Shown: positions 30,225 to 43,200 of the stretch, piece by piece
How the letters are laid out: every line of letters starts with the position of its first letter
How positions within the stretch are numbered: position 1 is the stretch's first letter
Assembly (NCBI GenBank): GCA_914767885.1
Contig: CAJZBQ010000044.1
Span: forward strand, 558,001 to 622,000
Source: Blepharisma stoltei
Lineage: Eukaryota; Ciliophora; Heterotrichea; Heterotrichida; Blepharismidae
Length of the DNA: 64,000 bases
Direction: 5' to 3'
Made by a program: the position numbers and the translations under genes
Notes under the pieces: model-generated
Databases searched by the model: none
What the model was told of the DNA's origin: nothing
Seen by the model: the letters and a program-made list of their open reading frames with translations, nothing else

Positions 30225-31403
30225 TTACTTGAAAGGCAAAATAAATGGAGTTCCAAATGCTGCACTTTTCACATAATAAATAAAGAAGTTTGCTGTAAAA
30301 AAGCAAGAAATAATTTGCGACCCTAATACAAAATATCCGGCTAACCCAGGAAACAAATTAATTTTCACTGATTTGAAAACTTTATTTAACTCTCTGTAAG
30401 TTTTAAACCAAAATATTGAGCTCATTATCTGTGAAGCAGCCCTTGCAGCTACAAAATGTACAGAAAAGTTTTCAACAGCTTCTGTGCTTTTTAATTTTTC
30501 AATTAAAGGAATTAATGCGACAGCCTCCATGTACATTGATAAAGTCCACAATCAGTCAGTCAAAAAATTTCTGTTTAGAGTTGCATGAACAAAAAGCGAT
30601 AAAATTATGCATGGAATTGAGTAAAGTATCATGATCGGTGATTCTTTTACTTCAAAAAGTTTTGAGGTTATATATAAGCTTTGGCCAAAAGACGCAATTT
30701 CGACAATTTGATAAAACCAATCTCCAGATGTATCATAAGGTAAGTAGTTTTCAAATGGGATAATTGAGTTGAGGCGGCTGAAATATATAATGCTATAGTA
30801 TAAAAAGGAATAGAATGATAAACCATCTGTGTTATGAGTCACTTGAATACAGATTCCTATAAAAGATATCAGGAATAAAATAGTGACATCAGATGGACTC
30901 TGAGATGCACAGGTCGGACCAGTTCTGATGAAACTGAAAATAGTGCCCATGTCACTTATTGAAGTAGGTCTTTGTAGGATGCCTGCCAATGAAGGAGTTT
31001 TCTTTTTCCCTGAAGGTTTTCTGTGCTCTTGCCAGAAAGGCTTGGGGCTTTACCTTTTACTTAGTCTCTGCTTATAGGAACTAGCAGGGCATCCGCATAA
31101 AGTGTCTCTAATTTAAGGAGATAATCCTTAGGTTAGGTGAGCTCACACGAGATAGGCAGGCTAGAGGCGTATCATCTTATGGCCTTATAACGCTAAACTT
31201 AGCTTAACTTAACTTATAAAAGATATCATTTGGAGTGTTGAGCATAGGGTCAAAAAGAAAGAAAAGTCACCATTTGATGTGTATAAATAAATCAGGATGA
31301 GGATTAGAATAACAAGAAGCCAATATTTTATTTCTCGTCTTCTGGTTAAGTTTCTAAATTTTCTTGGATTCTTCAAAATTCTTTGGAAATTTTCCCACCA
31401 CAT
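30225..31403 (-). CDS. ERD2/KDEL-receptor-like membrane protein
   Basis: Exons 31403-31217 and 30958-30225 give 306 aa. About seven to eight membrane segments resemble ERD2, the Golgi-to-ER retrieval receptor: GICIQVTHNTDGLSFYSFLY, SIIYFSRL, then HATLNRNFLTDWLWTLSMYM (first Trp is TGA) and MEAVALIPLIEKL, close to ERD2 WTFSIYLESVAILPQL. It is longer than the usual 212 aa, with an N-terminal basic segment and an extra membrane helix (YWLLVILILILIYLY), so it belongs to an ERD2-like rather than classical type. It converges on the kinase gene (74 bp). Confidence 0.72.
30959..31216 (+). mobile_element. SINE-like retroposon in ERD2-like gene
   Basis: 258 bp with a 6-bp duplication ACTTAT (30954-30959 and 31212-31217). 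The right end has CTTAGCTTAACTTAACTT repeats (3' tail), so orientation is plus. Removal joins QMISFISDMGTIF in frame. Confidence 0.78.
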
Positions 31404-31418
31404 TTATACTTAAAATTT

Positions 31419-32075
31419 CGTGTCTTCACAAGAGATCTACTCCATAACGACTATTTTTTTGGCCTAATTTTTTTTGGCCTATTTTTTTTTGGCCTATTTT
31501 TTTTTGGCCTATTTTTTTTTGGCCTATTTTTTTTTGGCCTATTTCATAACGACTATTTTTTTTGGCCTATTTTTTTTTGGCCTATTTTTTTTGGCCTATT
31601 TTTTTTGGTCTATTTTTTCTGTCGAGGATAATTCATGAAGCTGCTGAGAGACTAAATAATTATTGGTAACGGATATATTTCCTTACACAATTAATATTGA
31701 GTAAATTAAGTGGAAAAATCCTAATTAAATTTTAAAATTCTCGAAATTTAAAAAGTAATGAATTAGCATTCATGGAGTAAGAGATCTGTTAAAGGTGTAT
31801 TTTATGTTGATAAAATCGTTTAAAATGCATTAAAAATTATATATTAAAATCATTAGTATGAAATTAGGCCCAAATATTAGTAAAAAATAGCTAAAAAATG
31901 GCCAAAAAAAAGTCCAGAAAAATAGATCAAAAAAAAAATAGGCTAAAAAAAATAGGCTAAAAAAAAATAGGCCCAAAAAAAATTAGGCCAAAAAAAATTA
32001 GGCCAAAAAAAAAAATAGGCCAAAAAAAAAATAGTCTTTATGGAGTAGACCTCGTGTGAAGGAACCTTAAAATTT
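31419..32075. mobile_element. Foldback element with tandem T8GGCCTA arrays
   Basis: A 9-bp duplication TTAAAATTT flanks it (31410-31418, 32067-32075). Inverted ends read TTC-x-CAC-x-GAG-x-TCTACTCCATAA, followed on the left by about 10 units of TTTTTTTTGGCCTA (31450-31615) and on the right by inverse units (31900-32035). It starts within 10 bp of the ERD2-like start codon, probably displacing its promoter. Confidence 0.75.
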
Positions 32076-32202
32076 ATGATATCTAGATGAATCTTATTGA
32101 AATTTTTCATCAAAACTGATATTTTGTTTGCATTATTTATTGTTTTATTCTAAAGATGACAATCTTAAATTCAATTATGTGTGCAAATTATTTAATTTAA
32201 TC

Positions 32203-33405
32203 CTAAATAGAAGTGGTAACTGTTGAGTTATAGACGTGCCTAAGAGTAGCGGTGGCAAGTTTTTCCAATACTGTTTCTTTATTTCCAAGCATTGTATCAT
32301 AAATTTCTGAGCTAACTTCCATAAACTTTTCAGTGCTTTGGCTATGATTCCTCATTTCCAAAATCTTTAATGCAAGCTCAAGGTCTGCTATTTTTTTTTC
32401 TTCGTCCGCAAGAAGATTATTTGCTTTTTCTTCTGTAGAAAGCCTTTTCTCTTCTACTTCCACAATTTTCTTGCATAAGCTTGTTCTAAGAGATTGGTAT
32501 CCCTCTGATTCCAAGTCAAAGTCATTATATCACTTCTGAACAGAGTTTTCTATATCTCTCGCATAGTTTTGGCCAATATTCTTTTTAATGCCCGCAATGT
32601 ATTCAGACAGCTCATCAAACCCTCCACAAGTTTCACTTTTCGATTCTTTTATAATCCTGGACGAAGCTGTCGCTTCGAAGCATGAAGATCTTGAAGTATT
32701 GACGTCTTGAAAATAATTCTTTTCTTTTGAAAAGTTTTTCTCTTCTAATGCTTGTTTTAATTTTTTATTTTCATCTTGAGCTTCTTTTAACCTTTTCCCC
32801 ATCTGCTGTACTTCTGATTCTATAGCCATCACAAATTTTTGTGTTTTTTTCTCATACATTTCTTGTATGGCTTTAGTTTGAGGATCAGAAACAATTTTTT
32901 CTTTTTCCTTGCTTATAGCAGTTTTGAATGAATTCAGTGCTCTTGATTCATTTTCCTTTTTGTTCGCCAGTTGCTTTTCTGTAGCTTTTTTAGCTTTTAA
33001 ATATTCATTGGCGAGAAATTCAAGTCCTTTTGGATTTGCGGAATTTATGCTAGGTTTTGAAGGAGCCTGCGTTGGAACTGCTATTTCTTTAGGCTTTGGA
33101 AGGGCAAAGAGTCTTGGGGAAATTGTGTGTGGGAGTTTTGGAGATTTAATAGGAGAAAAAGGAGAAGGAGATGCTTCTGGACTTCTTTGGCTCATTGGAG
33201 GAGTTTCTTCAAAAGTTGAAGAAATGCTAATTGACTCCTTTGGAGTTTTATCAGGAACTATAGAGATTGATTGAGGGGGATTTACTGCAGGTGGAGAATT
33301 TTCGATTTTTTTTGGAGGGGGAATGAAGTCAGAGGATTTTGTATCTTGGGCAAGTTTTTTGGCTCTTTCAAGGAAATCGCTGACCCGAGAAGATGTTTGG
33401 GACAT
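32203..33405 (-). CDS. Proline-rich coiled-coil protein
   Basis: 400 aa with one TGA-Trp (SVQKWYNDF). Residues 1-120 are Pro/Ser-rich and disordered with SP motifs (SPFSPIKSPKLP), which suggests kinase targets. Residues 125-220 and 310-380 are coiled coil. A middle segment FDELSEYIAGIKKNIGQNYA links them. Family not recognised; a cytoskeletal or ciliary role is only a guess. Confidence 0.7.
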
Positions 33406-34156
33406 TTATAATTTAAATATTATTTAAGTAAAATAAGTTTAACATTATAAGTTTGATTTCAAATCTATTTTTATAGTCCCAGGAACTTAATAGCAAACGC
33501 TATAAAAAATCATCAAATTATGCATAAGCAATTATTAATAATATTTAAATTGCGCAATTAATCATAAAATCCTTCCTTCAATACTTGCTTATTTTCTAGT
33601 AAATTTGTTAGAAACCAATATTAGAAAATTTAAGTTAATAATTATTTTGATATTGAATTAAAATTTTCATGAATATAAGCGTTATACAAAAATAAAGTTT
33701 ATATATATTAAAAAACTATTAATATTTTAAGCAAAAATACTTAATTATCTAGTAAAATCTGATAGTTATATATTATCTCCAATATACATTACACTTTAAA
33801 TGGCTTTTTCTCTGCAAGTATCAGATAATCCATCGCTTTTTTTATTGATACATTTGACTTACTCGCTCATTCTTGATCAAATGGCACCATTAAAATCGGA
33901 TAAATAAACCCTATTTTGATCGAACATTTTCATATAGTGAAACATGAAATCCACCCCTCTACCCCCTTTCAATATAACTGCCTATCTTTTCTAGTAACGA
34001 ATATTAGAGATTATACCTTATAATCTCTTCTACGCAATTCTAATATAATCTATTTTTTTTAATTTATTGTATGCTCTATCTCTTATCACTAACGCTTCAA
34101 ATATTTTATTGAAAAAATAATAAAAAATTTATATATTTTTATTTTTCTTGAATTTT
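33406..34156. other. AT-rich intergenic, nothing recognisable
   Basis: About 750 bp of AT-rich sequence between a divergent gene start and a gene end. No element ends or ORFs are supported. Confidence 0.5.
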
Positions 34157-35118
34157 TTAATGATCAAAAGATAGCGATCGTTTCGATCCAGGATGAGTAG
34201 AGTTAGAAGCAGGCGGAATAATTTCGCTCATAAACATTTGCCTATGTAAAAAACATCGATTCTTTACAATACTTTGTCTTTTTCGTAGAGGTGTATAATT
34301 ATTTTCATTATTTTTCGTTTGAAAGCCTATATTAGGCAATTTTACATTAGGAACAGTTGCATTCATAGATTTATTCTCGATTTTAGATGAAGGTCTAATT
34401 CTCGTCCTTTGTTAGCAAGTGAAAACCTTGCGCTAGCCAAAGGGAGTAAATTTTTTTTTAAATTTTATATTAGAATATTTATAAAATTTAAACAGAAAAT
34501 CTATTAATTATATTAATTTATATTTTAAAACATTTTCTGTTTAAAATTTAATAAATATTTTGAGATTTTGTTATTTTGACCAAATTTTTTTTTTCTTTAA
34601 CTAACCAATGAGGCTTAATTTTCCCAAAAATAGAGAATCTCTAGTTTTTTTGCTCGCTAATTAAGGAGGAGAATAAATATTTGGTTTGCGCTTTTAGCTA
34701 TTGAAGCTGCATTCTGGAATTTTTGGTCTTTAAAGTTGGGAGCATTTGATCAAGAATTATTAAATTTCTTTGTGTTCGAAAATTCTGGACTTGAAATTGC
34801 TCTAATATGTTTTTTTTTAGCCTCCGAATTATTAAAAGGGGTTTCTATTTGAATGCTGATTCTCTTTTTTGGAGTACATGGCCTTATCTTAAAATTATCT
34901 TGCAAAAGATAGGATTGGTAGTCTATAGTATAGTCTTGGCAGTCCTCAATAAATTTACGAGGAGATCCCACACAGCTACTCACAGGACTAAATACAGGAT
35001 TAGGTGCTCCTGACTTGGAGATTCATATTCGAGAGATTGGAGTTCTGACATCCTCTAGATTAACTTCGTTGGAATTTAAACAGCTTTCATATTCAAAACC
35101 TTTGAGATCAATTATCAT
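34157..35118 (-). CDS. Disordered hypothetical protein
   Basis: Exons 35118-34676 and 34397-34157 give 227 aa with two TGA-Trp (SRIWISKSG, NNSWSNAPN). It is polar, with SP/TP sites (VRTPISR, VGSPRKF, RPCTPKKR) and a basic C-terminus (PGSKRSLSFDH). No domain recognised. Joining across the IES gives NQIFRPSSKIENKS. Confidence 0.68.
34398..34675. mobile_element. Diverged MITE (IES) in hypothetical gene
   Basis: 278 bp between TA 34396-34397 and 34674-34675. The inverted ends ATTCTCGTCCTTTGTTAGC and GCTAATTAAGGAGGAGAA are a CTCC-type terminus without the family A core. The interior inverted AT-rich arms (AAACAGAAAAT and ATTTTCTGTTT) resemble family A layout. Confidence 0.75.
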
Positions 35119-35438
35119 CAAAATTAAGTTATAACTTTATGGTTTTTATTCGATACTTATTTTTATCAAAAAAATTATTTTATAGTTGAAATGTCTTGAG
35201 AATAAGCCATCATGCTTAAATTAATCAGTTCTTATATTAAAACATAATAAAATGCTGATGATTATTAATAAAAGAATTCACATTGAAAAATAAACAATAA
35301 AAATAATTTATTAATTTATTCGTAGTTCAACTATTAAATTAACTATAATTATGATAAGCACAATCAGTAATCATTATAAAGCATAAATCTTTAGTATTCC
35401 AAGTATTAAATTTAAAAAATTCTTACTAAATTTTAATT
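35119..35438. other. Divergent promoter region, AT-rich
   Basis: 320 bp between the starts of the minus-strand disordered gene and the plus-strand IQ gene. No elements seen. Confidence 0.5.
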
Positions 35439-36581
35439 ATGTCCCACGTTATCAAGGTTCCTCTTATATAGATCATTGATAGCCGTATAGCAAGATTTTC
35501 AACAGGCTCAAAAGATACACCAATCCACTCCAGAAAAAGTTTCTCTGATTATAGACATGTAAAGCTTAATCCTATTGGTAAATCGCTTCAAGGCGTTAAC
35601 AATATAAATTCTCTCTCTATTCAGCCAGATTATAAAGAGCAGCCAAAACTGGACGATATAGAACTAAGGGAGGCTCAAAGTGTGTGCCAATCCATACACC
35701 CAAGTCCCTCGATTTCTGATGCATTCGATAAATCTCCAAAAATTAAAAAAAGAACGATAAAGAGAATCCAAATCAAAGAATCCACACAACCAGCCGATAA
35801 AACAATTGAAAATCCGCCTGAAAAACCAGTCGAGCCTGCACCTGTAAAATACCCCGACTTTTGGAGAGAACTTCGAGCGAAAATGATAAAAAATCTTCAA
35901 ATTCCAATTATTAAAACCCCTGCATACACTTTTATCTTATGAAAACATACTTTAAAAAGAGGAATTAGTCAGCTTTGTGTGACAAGAAAAATCAAAATCA
36001 TTGCAACTTCAACAATTCAAAAGAATTGGCGAAGATTTTTGAAGCAAAAAGAATATAACCTCCTCAAGCTTTCCACATCAGTAATAAAAGACTATTGGCT
36101 GCATGTGAGGCCTGAAAGAAAAAATTTCAAAAAGGCCCAGTTTTTATCAAGATTTTTATATAGATATGCAAAGATCTCATATAGGAAAAAAACTAGGTCA
36201 GCTACCATCATTCAAAAATGATATAAGAGATTTATAACAATGAAAAAATATCAGCCAGCTATTCAAGAAAAATTGAGAGCAAAGAAGCATAGAGATATGA
36301 TGAGGAAGCAGCAAACTTTAGTCCAAGAAAGAAATAGAAAGAAACAAGCTGCAAGAAGAATAGAACAGTAAAATATATTTAGGGGGTGGCTTGATTATAT
36401 GAATAAGAAAAGGATGAGAGATATAAGGAAGTATCTTTGGAGCCTTCCTTACGAATGCAGATTGCTATACCTCAAATTCAAGCAAGTAAAGCAAGACGCA
36501 GATATGCTTAAAGCGGACGTTGAGCAAATGATTGCAAATAAGCAAGGAAGTATTGCATCAAATGTCCCGGCCACGGAATAA
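35439..36581 (+). CDS. IQ-motif protein
   Basis: Three exons separated by 15-nt introns 35457-35471 and 36368-36382 give 370 aa. The first intron lies only six codons after the ATG. The N-terminal 160 residues are basic and disordered. Two IQ motifs follow, STIQKNWRRFLKQKEY and ATIIQKWYKRFITMKKYQ (Trp as TGA), which bind calmodulin or centrin-like proteins. A Lys/Arg-rich helix then leads to a second basic region. Role unknown; similar IQ proteins in ciliates are often cortical or basal-body parts. Confidence 0.78.
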
Positions 36582-36869
36582 GTTAGTAATATTGTTTCTA
36601 TGTTTTATTATATATCTCGTCAATAATGGGCTATTACAGATATTAAGAAGAACACAAAACAATCTTGATTATTTCTGCACAAATAGTCTCTAACTTAATA
36701 CAAAAAGCATCAGCTTTAAATTATAAAATAATAAGCCTGAGGTTCTCAAGCTCAAATTGGCAATATTGATCAGAATAATCGAGTAAGCTGCAATTGATTA
36801 TCAACAAGTAAAGCTAAAATTCGTTAATTAGGCTTCCTTTCTTAAACAATAATTATTGATCTTTACTAA
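36582..36869. other. AT-rich spacer, nothing recognisable
   Basis: Tail-to-tail spacer between the IQ and PH genes. Confidence 0.5.
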
Positions 36870-37247
36870 CTATCCGTTTAATGCGTCTTCTTCACTTTTT
36901 GAGCGCATAACTGTAGGTCTTACCATTGCTCTCCCAATTGATCCGATCCACGCTTCTTTGTCACTTGGATCTAAGGCACTGAAATAAAACACTCTATCCC
37001 TAGTATCAATTCTGAAAGAAAAGTCTTTCTTGGTTTCCTCTTCTGCTGACTTCACTGTTGAACAATCCTGCAGTCTTATGCGCTCTGTTGGATTGTCTCT
37101 ATATCCCTGCTGCTGCTTGAAAGAAAAAAGGTATTTGGGTGTAAGAACAAGCCATCTTCTTCTCCATTCTTTAATAAATCTGCTCCTCTTCTCAATCCAG
37201 CCTTCTTTGAGAATTGTTTCGAAATTTTCCGTATCACTTCTTTCCAT
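36870..37247 (-). CDS. PH-domain protein
   Basis: 125 aa, almost entirely one pleckstrin-homology domain: KEGWIEKRSRFIKEWRRRWL, LVLTPKYLFSFK, then FSFRIDTRDRVFYFSALDP and the C-terminal helix DKEAWIGSIGRAM with its invariant Trp. The basic beta1-beta2 loop suggests phosphoinositide binding. It lies 42 bp from the stop of the TmcB-like gene, on the same strand. Single-domain PH proteins of this size are common in ciliates. Confidence 0.88.
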   Translation of the reverse strand: MERSDTENFETILKEGWIEKRSRFIKEWRRRWLVLTPKYLFSFKQQQGYRDNPTERIRLQDCSTVKSAEEETKKDFSFRIDTRDRVFYFSALDPSDKEAWIGSIGRAMVRPTVMRSKSEEDALNG

Positions 37248-37289
37248 ATTATATCTCTAAGATTAATTGCATAAAAGTATAAATTAAAA

Positions 37290-40200
37290 CTATTTCTTTT
37301 GGAACTGTAATTTTCCATGCGCTCGAAGCGATCTCATAATCTTATTTCTATGATCAATTGGAATTAATCGTCCCAAACTCCATATATTTGTAATCTGTTG
37401 CTGAACCTTATTCAGTTCCCTTACATAAACGAAAAAATATAGAATAAAAACAATGAAACAGTACGATGAACTAATTCATATAACAAGATAAGCATCTTTC
37501 TTGATCATATCTTTTATATCAGACTCATAAAGATCAATAAGAGTTGTTCCTATTTCCACCAATTCTTCTTTAGTCTCACTTATAGAGTCCAATGAAGTAT
37601 TTTTCCCTTCAACAATTTGTCAATATACATCTCGGATGCCTAAATAATATTCGTTTAAGGAAGCATAATATCCTTTTGATAAGGTGATGCATTGCTCTGA
37701 CAAACATGCGTCATCTCATATATAATTATTGTGCTTTGAGCTTCTCTTGAGTGAAGAAAGATGGCGAAAAAGTAAATTGTACTCTGAAAAAACCATCAGC
37801 TCTGAATTAAAGATAAAGGCATAATCTGGGCTTATCTCATATTGACTATAAGGGACAATCCATTTGTAGCCATAACTTAAATTCGCATATTTTACTTCTT
37901 GAAGCCAATAAAAAGCAGCATTTGCTGCTGAGGTTCTCATCCCTGCCCAGTTGTTTATTTTTGGCTTAATTTCTAATGTATTTCCGAAGGTCTCGTACCC
38001 GATAAAATAAAAAAATAAGAAAAATGCTGCGGAAAATAAATAATAGACTGTAAGTCTTACCAATATTCCTTTTCACTTATTTGTTGCCTTAATATTACTT
38101 CTCTCTTCCAACGATTTAAATTTATTTTTATCATTTTTTTTATCAGACTCAATCCCATGGGTTTGCTCCAGCCTTTCTTCGCATCTGGATTTGAGTTCAA
38201 GGACTAAATCAATTGGCAATAAATAAAACAAACTCCAAACTGTCTGGTTAGATTTTTCGACCTGTCTTAAAGTCGGGATAATAACTAAAAAGAAGCAAAT
38301 AAACATAAGCGCAACTGCACATGATGCAAGAATGAGAATCACTTCTAAAAACTTTTGCATGTTTTCTTCTGCGTCATCTATGAAGTATTCGATAGATATA
38401 TTAAGCCCTTGCATTGTTTCTCCATAGCTGTTTCGGTATATATAAAAGAAATTAGGGTTTTGGGCATCAATTTCGTTTAAAGGAGTATTATATAGCATAA
38501 GTGCTTGAGAGACAAGGTCGCGCATTGCGTCCATAAGGTTTACATCTGTGCTGTTAATGACCCCACTTTTTAATTCCCATGATTTTATTTGAGAATCCTG
38601 ATACATGTCTTTAGCTTTTCCATCTTTCCAGCCTTTTAGATTGCTTTTTATATTGTCTATAATTTCATTATAGCGATTTATGCCTGTCAGAAGTCTCTCT
38701 CTGCTTGCAGATTCCATTGATGGTGGCAATTCTCCAAGGTTAATAAGATGTAGGGTTCTTGCATCCAATGAAAAATAGGTATTTAATGTCCGACGTTCAG
38801 CAAGATCATTAATAATTACACTTTCCAGGTATTTGGTCGAGATAAACTCCAGGTATATCATCATAGATAAGGCAGCTAAGTTAACTATAAGACACTACGT
38901 AAAAAATACAGTTGCAAAAAAGGCCACTTTAAATCTGAACATTGAACTTGTCACACCGGTTAAGAGAACTTGTGCTTCTTGGCTTGAAGTAAAGCTTGCA
39001 TTGGAACTCACAGCTGAGCTAGCTATGCTGGTTCCTGATCTCTTTTTGGTAATATCTTCTTCTATTACAGAATTTCCATCTTGCAAGATGGAAATCCATT
39101 TTGGCTCGGCGACAGCAAAAACAAATCCCAGAATTCGGCCGTAAAAAAAAAAAATAAAACGGCCGGAAGGCCAAGGGGGGCCGCAGATGGCAATTCTCCG
39201 GGGTGGGGTGCAGGCTTGGGCTGACTGGGCTTCCCCTCGACCCACAGGCAAGATACCGACGGCGCAACATCAATCAAGCACTTCTGGAGGAGCATTATGG
39301 TGCCTGCGAATGGCACAGGTGGTTCCAGAAGAAGACAATGGACGATCCTCTCATACCCTGAGCACCACCAGGGGTTAAGAGAGTCCTTGCCGAAATTTTT
39401 GATCCAGCAGGGTCGGGTGAGTCTCCCCGACAGACTGAGGACGTCACCATTTTTGATGGCTCCGAAGAAAAAGGGCGTTAGGTGGCTTTAGTGCTTAGTG
39501 CCACATGAAGCACGAAGCTGAAGTCCGACTGGCTAGGGGCTGAAATAATCCCCGCTTAGCCTCTCTAACTAATCTCTCTCTCTCTCTTCTATTACAGAAA
39601 ACGAAACCACTGAAGCAGCATCCCCAGGTTTTTCAGAGTTATTAAACAAAAACCCTCCTAAGTCTTTTAAATCAAAAATTTGTCCTTCCTGAGGAATGGG
39701 GGCATTTTTGGTTTCTTCTTTTTCACTAGATTTGTCTTCTTCATCATCGTCTTCTTCAACCTTTTCTTCTGAAAGTTTTACAGGCTGCTTCGAAGTGGTT
39801 GCATCTTTTACTTTCCCTCCTGCCACGTTTTTTCCAGCCTTGAAGTCAGTTTCCCCAATTTCAAAAATCTGTGGGCTGATATCAAAAGTCACATTACAAT
39901 TTTTATCACTTTTTTGACGTGGTTCTTTCAAAATCCCCCTTTTTTCCTTTTTTTTTACTTCTTGCGTTTGCTCAATTACTCCTAAATCTCGCAAATCTTC
40001 GAAACTTGTGGTCTCTTTATTGATTTTTCATGATTTTACTTCATCCTCATCTGAAGTTACGTGCAGCATTTTAAACGTAACTTTACCTATTTTTAGATCA
40101 GTGAATCTCATTGTAAGAGAATTGACTATTCCTGGGATCATGTATTCAAAAATTGTGCCAGGTGGATATTTTTCCCGGAGAGAGTCAAAATTATTTATGA

Positions 40201-43200
40201 CTTTGTTAGCATCTAGTTTGTTTAAAAGAATAACCTCTTCTGAATAGCCTAACAGCCGAGCCATTCCTCTTGTATTTACAGTTATCATATTAGAATCATC
40301 ATATAATAAGCATTCTCTTGCCTGAGAGTTTTTCTTTATTGCTGAAAGAAAAAATGGGTAAGAATCAAGTGCTACAGCTCTTCCTTTATAATAGCACTCA
40401 ATAAGATATCCATGGGCATCAAGCATTATAATATTAAGATTAAGATTAAGATTACGCTGGGTATTTAAGGTCCCTACTACGTCCGAGGTCGCATGCCACG
40501 GTTTCCCGTGTGGTGGCAGAGCGTTCACCAAGCCGGGCCGAAACCCCCGGTTTCTCGGTAGAGGTATTGTCAAGGGCCGTCTCATACCGGCTTTGCTGAC
40601 CACCTCCATTTCCAACTTGGATCGTCGCCTAAGTTTACGCCAACTCCGCTTCGTCGTCCGCCAGATCTGCCCATTGAAGGGCACCTTTTAAACTGGAGAG
40701 ACCCCCGTTTTGTCGTCTAACTCGCCTCCCCTCTTTTCCGGTCATCCCGAGAAAGAACTCAACAGCTTTCGCCATTCGGGGCGAGCCACAAAAGCAGCTT
40801 AGGCAGGTAAATCGCCCTGCCTCATTTCGGGCACTCACTGGGCTGAGCGCTGCTGGCAAAAAGAAATCACGAGTAACTGCCCATGGGTCTGGTCGCAAAA
40901 ACAGCGGTTCTCGCGCTTAGGCCTCTCGCTTCGAGGTCCCAGACGTTGTTGGGCTAACTCCTGGTTCCAAAAACCATGCCCGGATATACATGGGTTACCA
41001 CCACTGAGAGGGTGGGTCGGTCGCCATACGCCATTTTATGTATATGGGCATCAAGCATTATAATATTGGAACGGGGCACACACTTCAGTGGTGGTTGTGG
41101 TTTTAAGATATTCTTCCATTGCGCGATTATGAGAATTCACTTGGTTTCCAGGAGGTGGGATATAGTTAGCAATATTTTGTCCAATTGTATATCGGGTGGG
41201 AACGCCTAGCAAATTTCCTGCCTGCGTGTTCATATTGGTTATATTCCCCATATCGTCAGGACTACCAGAAACAATGATAATTCCATTATTTTCGTCAAAA
41301 TAATTAAATCTCTCTCCAATCATTGCATTTTTTTGTTCCTGCTGCAGTTTTTCATGCTCCGCTCTACTCACGAGTTCATTCCCTTTGACAGTATTATTAT
41401 AAACTTCAAGTAAAAATGTTCCATATATTCTCAAAGCTTGCTGGTTCGTTGGATATTGCTTTATCAAATTTTTCGAAAACTTTTTGGCTTTTTGAATTGT
41501 TTTAAACAATTTATACCCAATTTTTTCAATTTGATGGATTTGCGGGGCTTCTGCACTCATCTCGTTCCAAAAATCCAATTGATCTTGGCAAGCTTCTTTA
41601 TCAAACATAAGAGCGTCTTCATAAAGTTTTCGAAAATTTATATAGTCGATTTCTTCTAGTATTTTTCTTCTGAAATCATTAATTGTGTTTGAATATTTGT
41701 ATTTTAAATAAGCGCCTTCTAATGAAAACTGGGTGTCTATTGTTTTTGTCAGCTTTATTTTGGCAAGTCCATCTTTTTTTAGGACTATATATACATATAA
41801 AAACTCCCATATAGCGCAGAAAAAATGATTTTCAAACCGATTTGCAATTTCTCTATGCAAGCTATGAATGTGAGCCCTGATTTTTTTGCCAGCAGATTTG
41901 CCTTCAACTGTTTTTTTATTCAATGCTAAAAGTTTCAAAATTTCAAATCTTACAATTATTTCACAGACATAAGGGTTTGAATAGTAAATTATTTTATCAT
42001 AATTCTTCATTAGCCAATTAATCCTAAAGTGCAATATTTCTCATAGGGCCAGCTCCAAGCATGGGTAAACTAAGATGATAAAATAAAATACAAGGGTGGC
42101 ATTATCAAACCAAAGCCCAATAAGTTGGGCTATGGAACTTCATGTGAGGAGCAAATAACAGCTTGAAGAAGTAAAGTTTACAAAGATTGTGTAAAATGGC
42201 AAAAAGTACAGGTAGGCACTGGAAAGGATGACGCCAATTGCTAAGCTTATAAGCAGATGAGCTGCATAGTAATCTTTATGAAGGTACCAGTGACTGTAGC
42301 ATAAAAGTGCTAATAGCAAGATTTTGCATTCTTCAACTCTACTATGTGCTCGTGCATATATCATTGATTTGTGACGTGTTATATATTGTTCGTAATTAAA
42401 GCCAGCATCCATAAGAACAAGTAATACAAGTACTGGCTCTGCAAGGGCACTTAAGAAGCCTGTATAGTTTGCTGTGATGTTGCTCGAACTTAGGCCTCCA
42501 TATTCAAAAACTGAGGTTTTGTCCTTGTATGAGTATTTTTGAACTGATATAAAAATATTCATAAACGGAAGAAATAAAACCAATCGAAAAATTTTTAAAA
42601 CTGAGCCCAGAATATATCTGTAATTGCTTTCTTTAATTTTATATTGAAAATAAATCTTGAAATATAAGAATAGAAATATCAGAAAAGCAAAGCCAACAAC
42701 ACCAAGTGCGACATATCAAAATGGGACTCCAAACCCTAGATTGGTGAAAAGCATTTTTATTATATAAAAAATGTTTTATAAAATTTACTTTAAAAATAAT
42801 TTACCAAGACATTTTATTTCATTTTTTAATATTTTTAATAATATCAAAAATTATAATCATATTAAAAAATCCAAAAATCAAGCTTAAATAGTCATAAGTA
42901 ATAAATAGAGTTCTAGATTGGCCACTAAATAATCAAATCTGCTATAACCTACAAAAGCTGAAATTAAATGAAATGAGTCTCAAGAATCCAGATTTGGAGG
43001 AAAAGTTAAACTCAAAACTTGCAGTGATATCGTCACTGAATAAAGCATATGAACATAAAGCTTTGTTGTTTGTGTTTCAAACCTATTTATAGTATTGTAG
43101 TCTTTAAAAAGTGCATAAAATACAGCAAATAATGTTTCCATCAGTTTATTGCCGAATCTGCTTATCTTTTTAAAAGCAGATTCTTCGGATTCTTGAATAT

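Noticed and set aside
31383-31631. ORF of FFFGLFFFGL repeats
   Set aside because: It is the translation of a T8GGCCTA tandem array.
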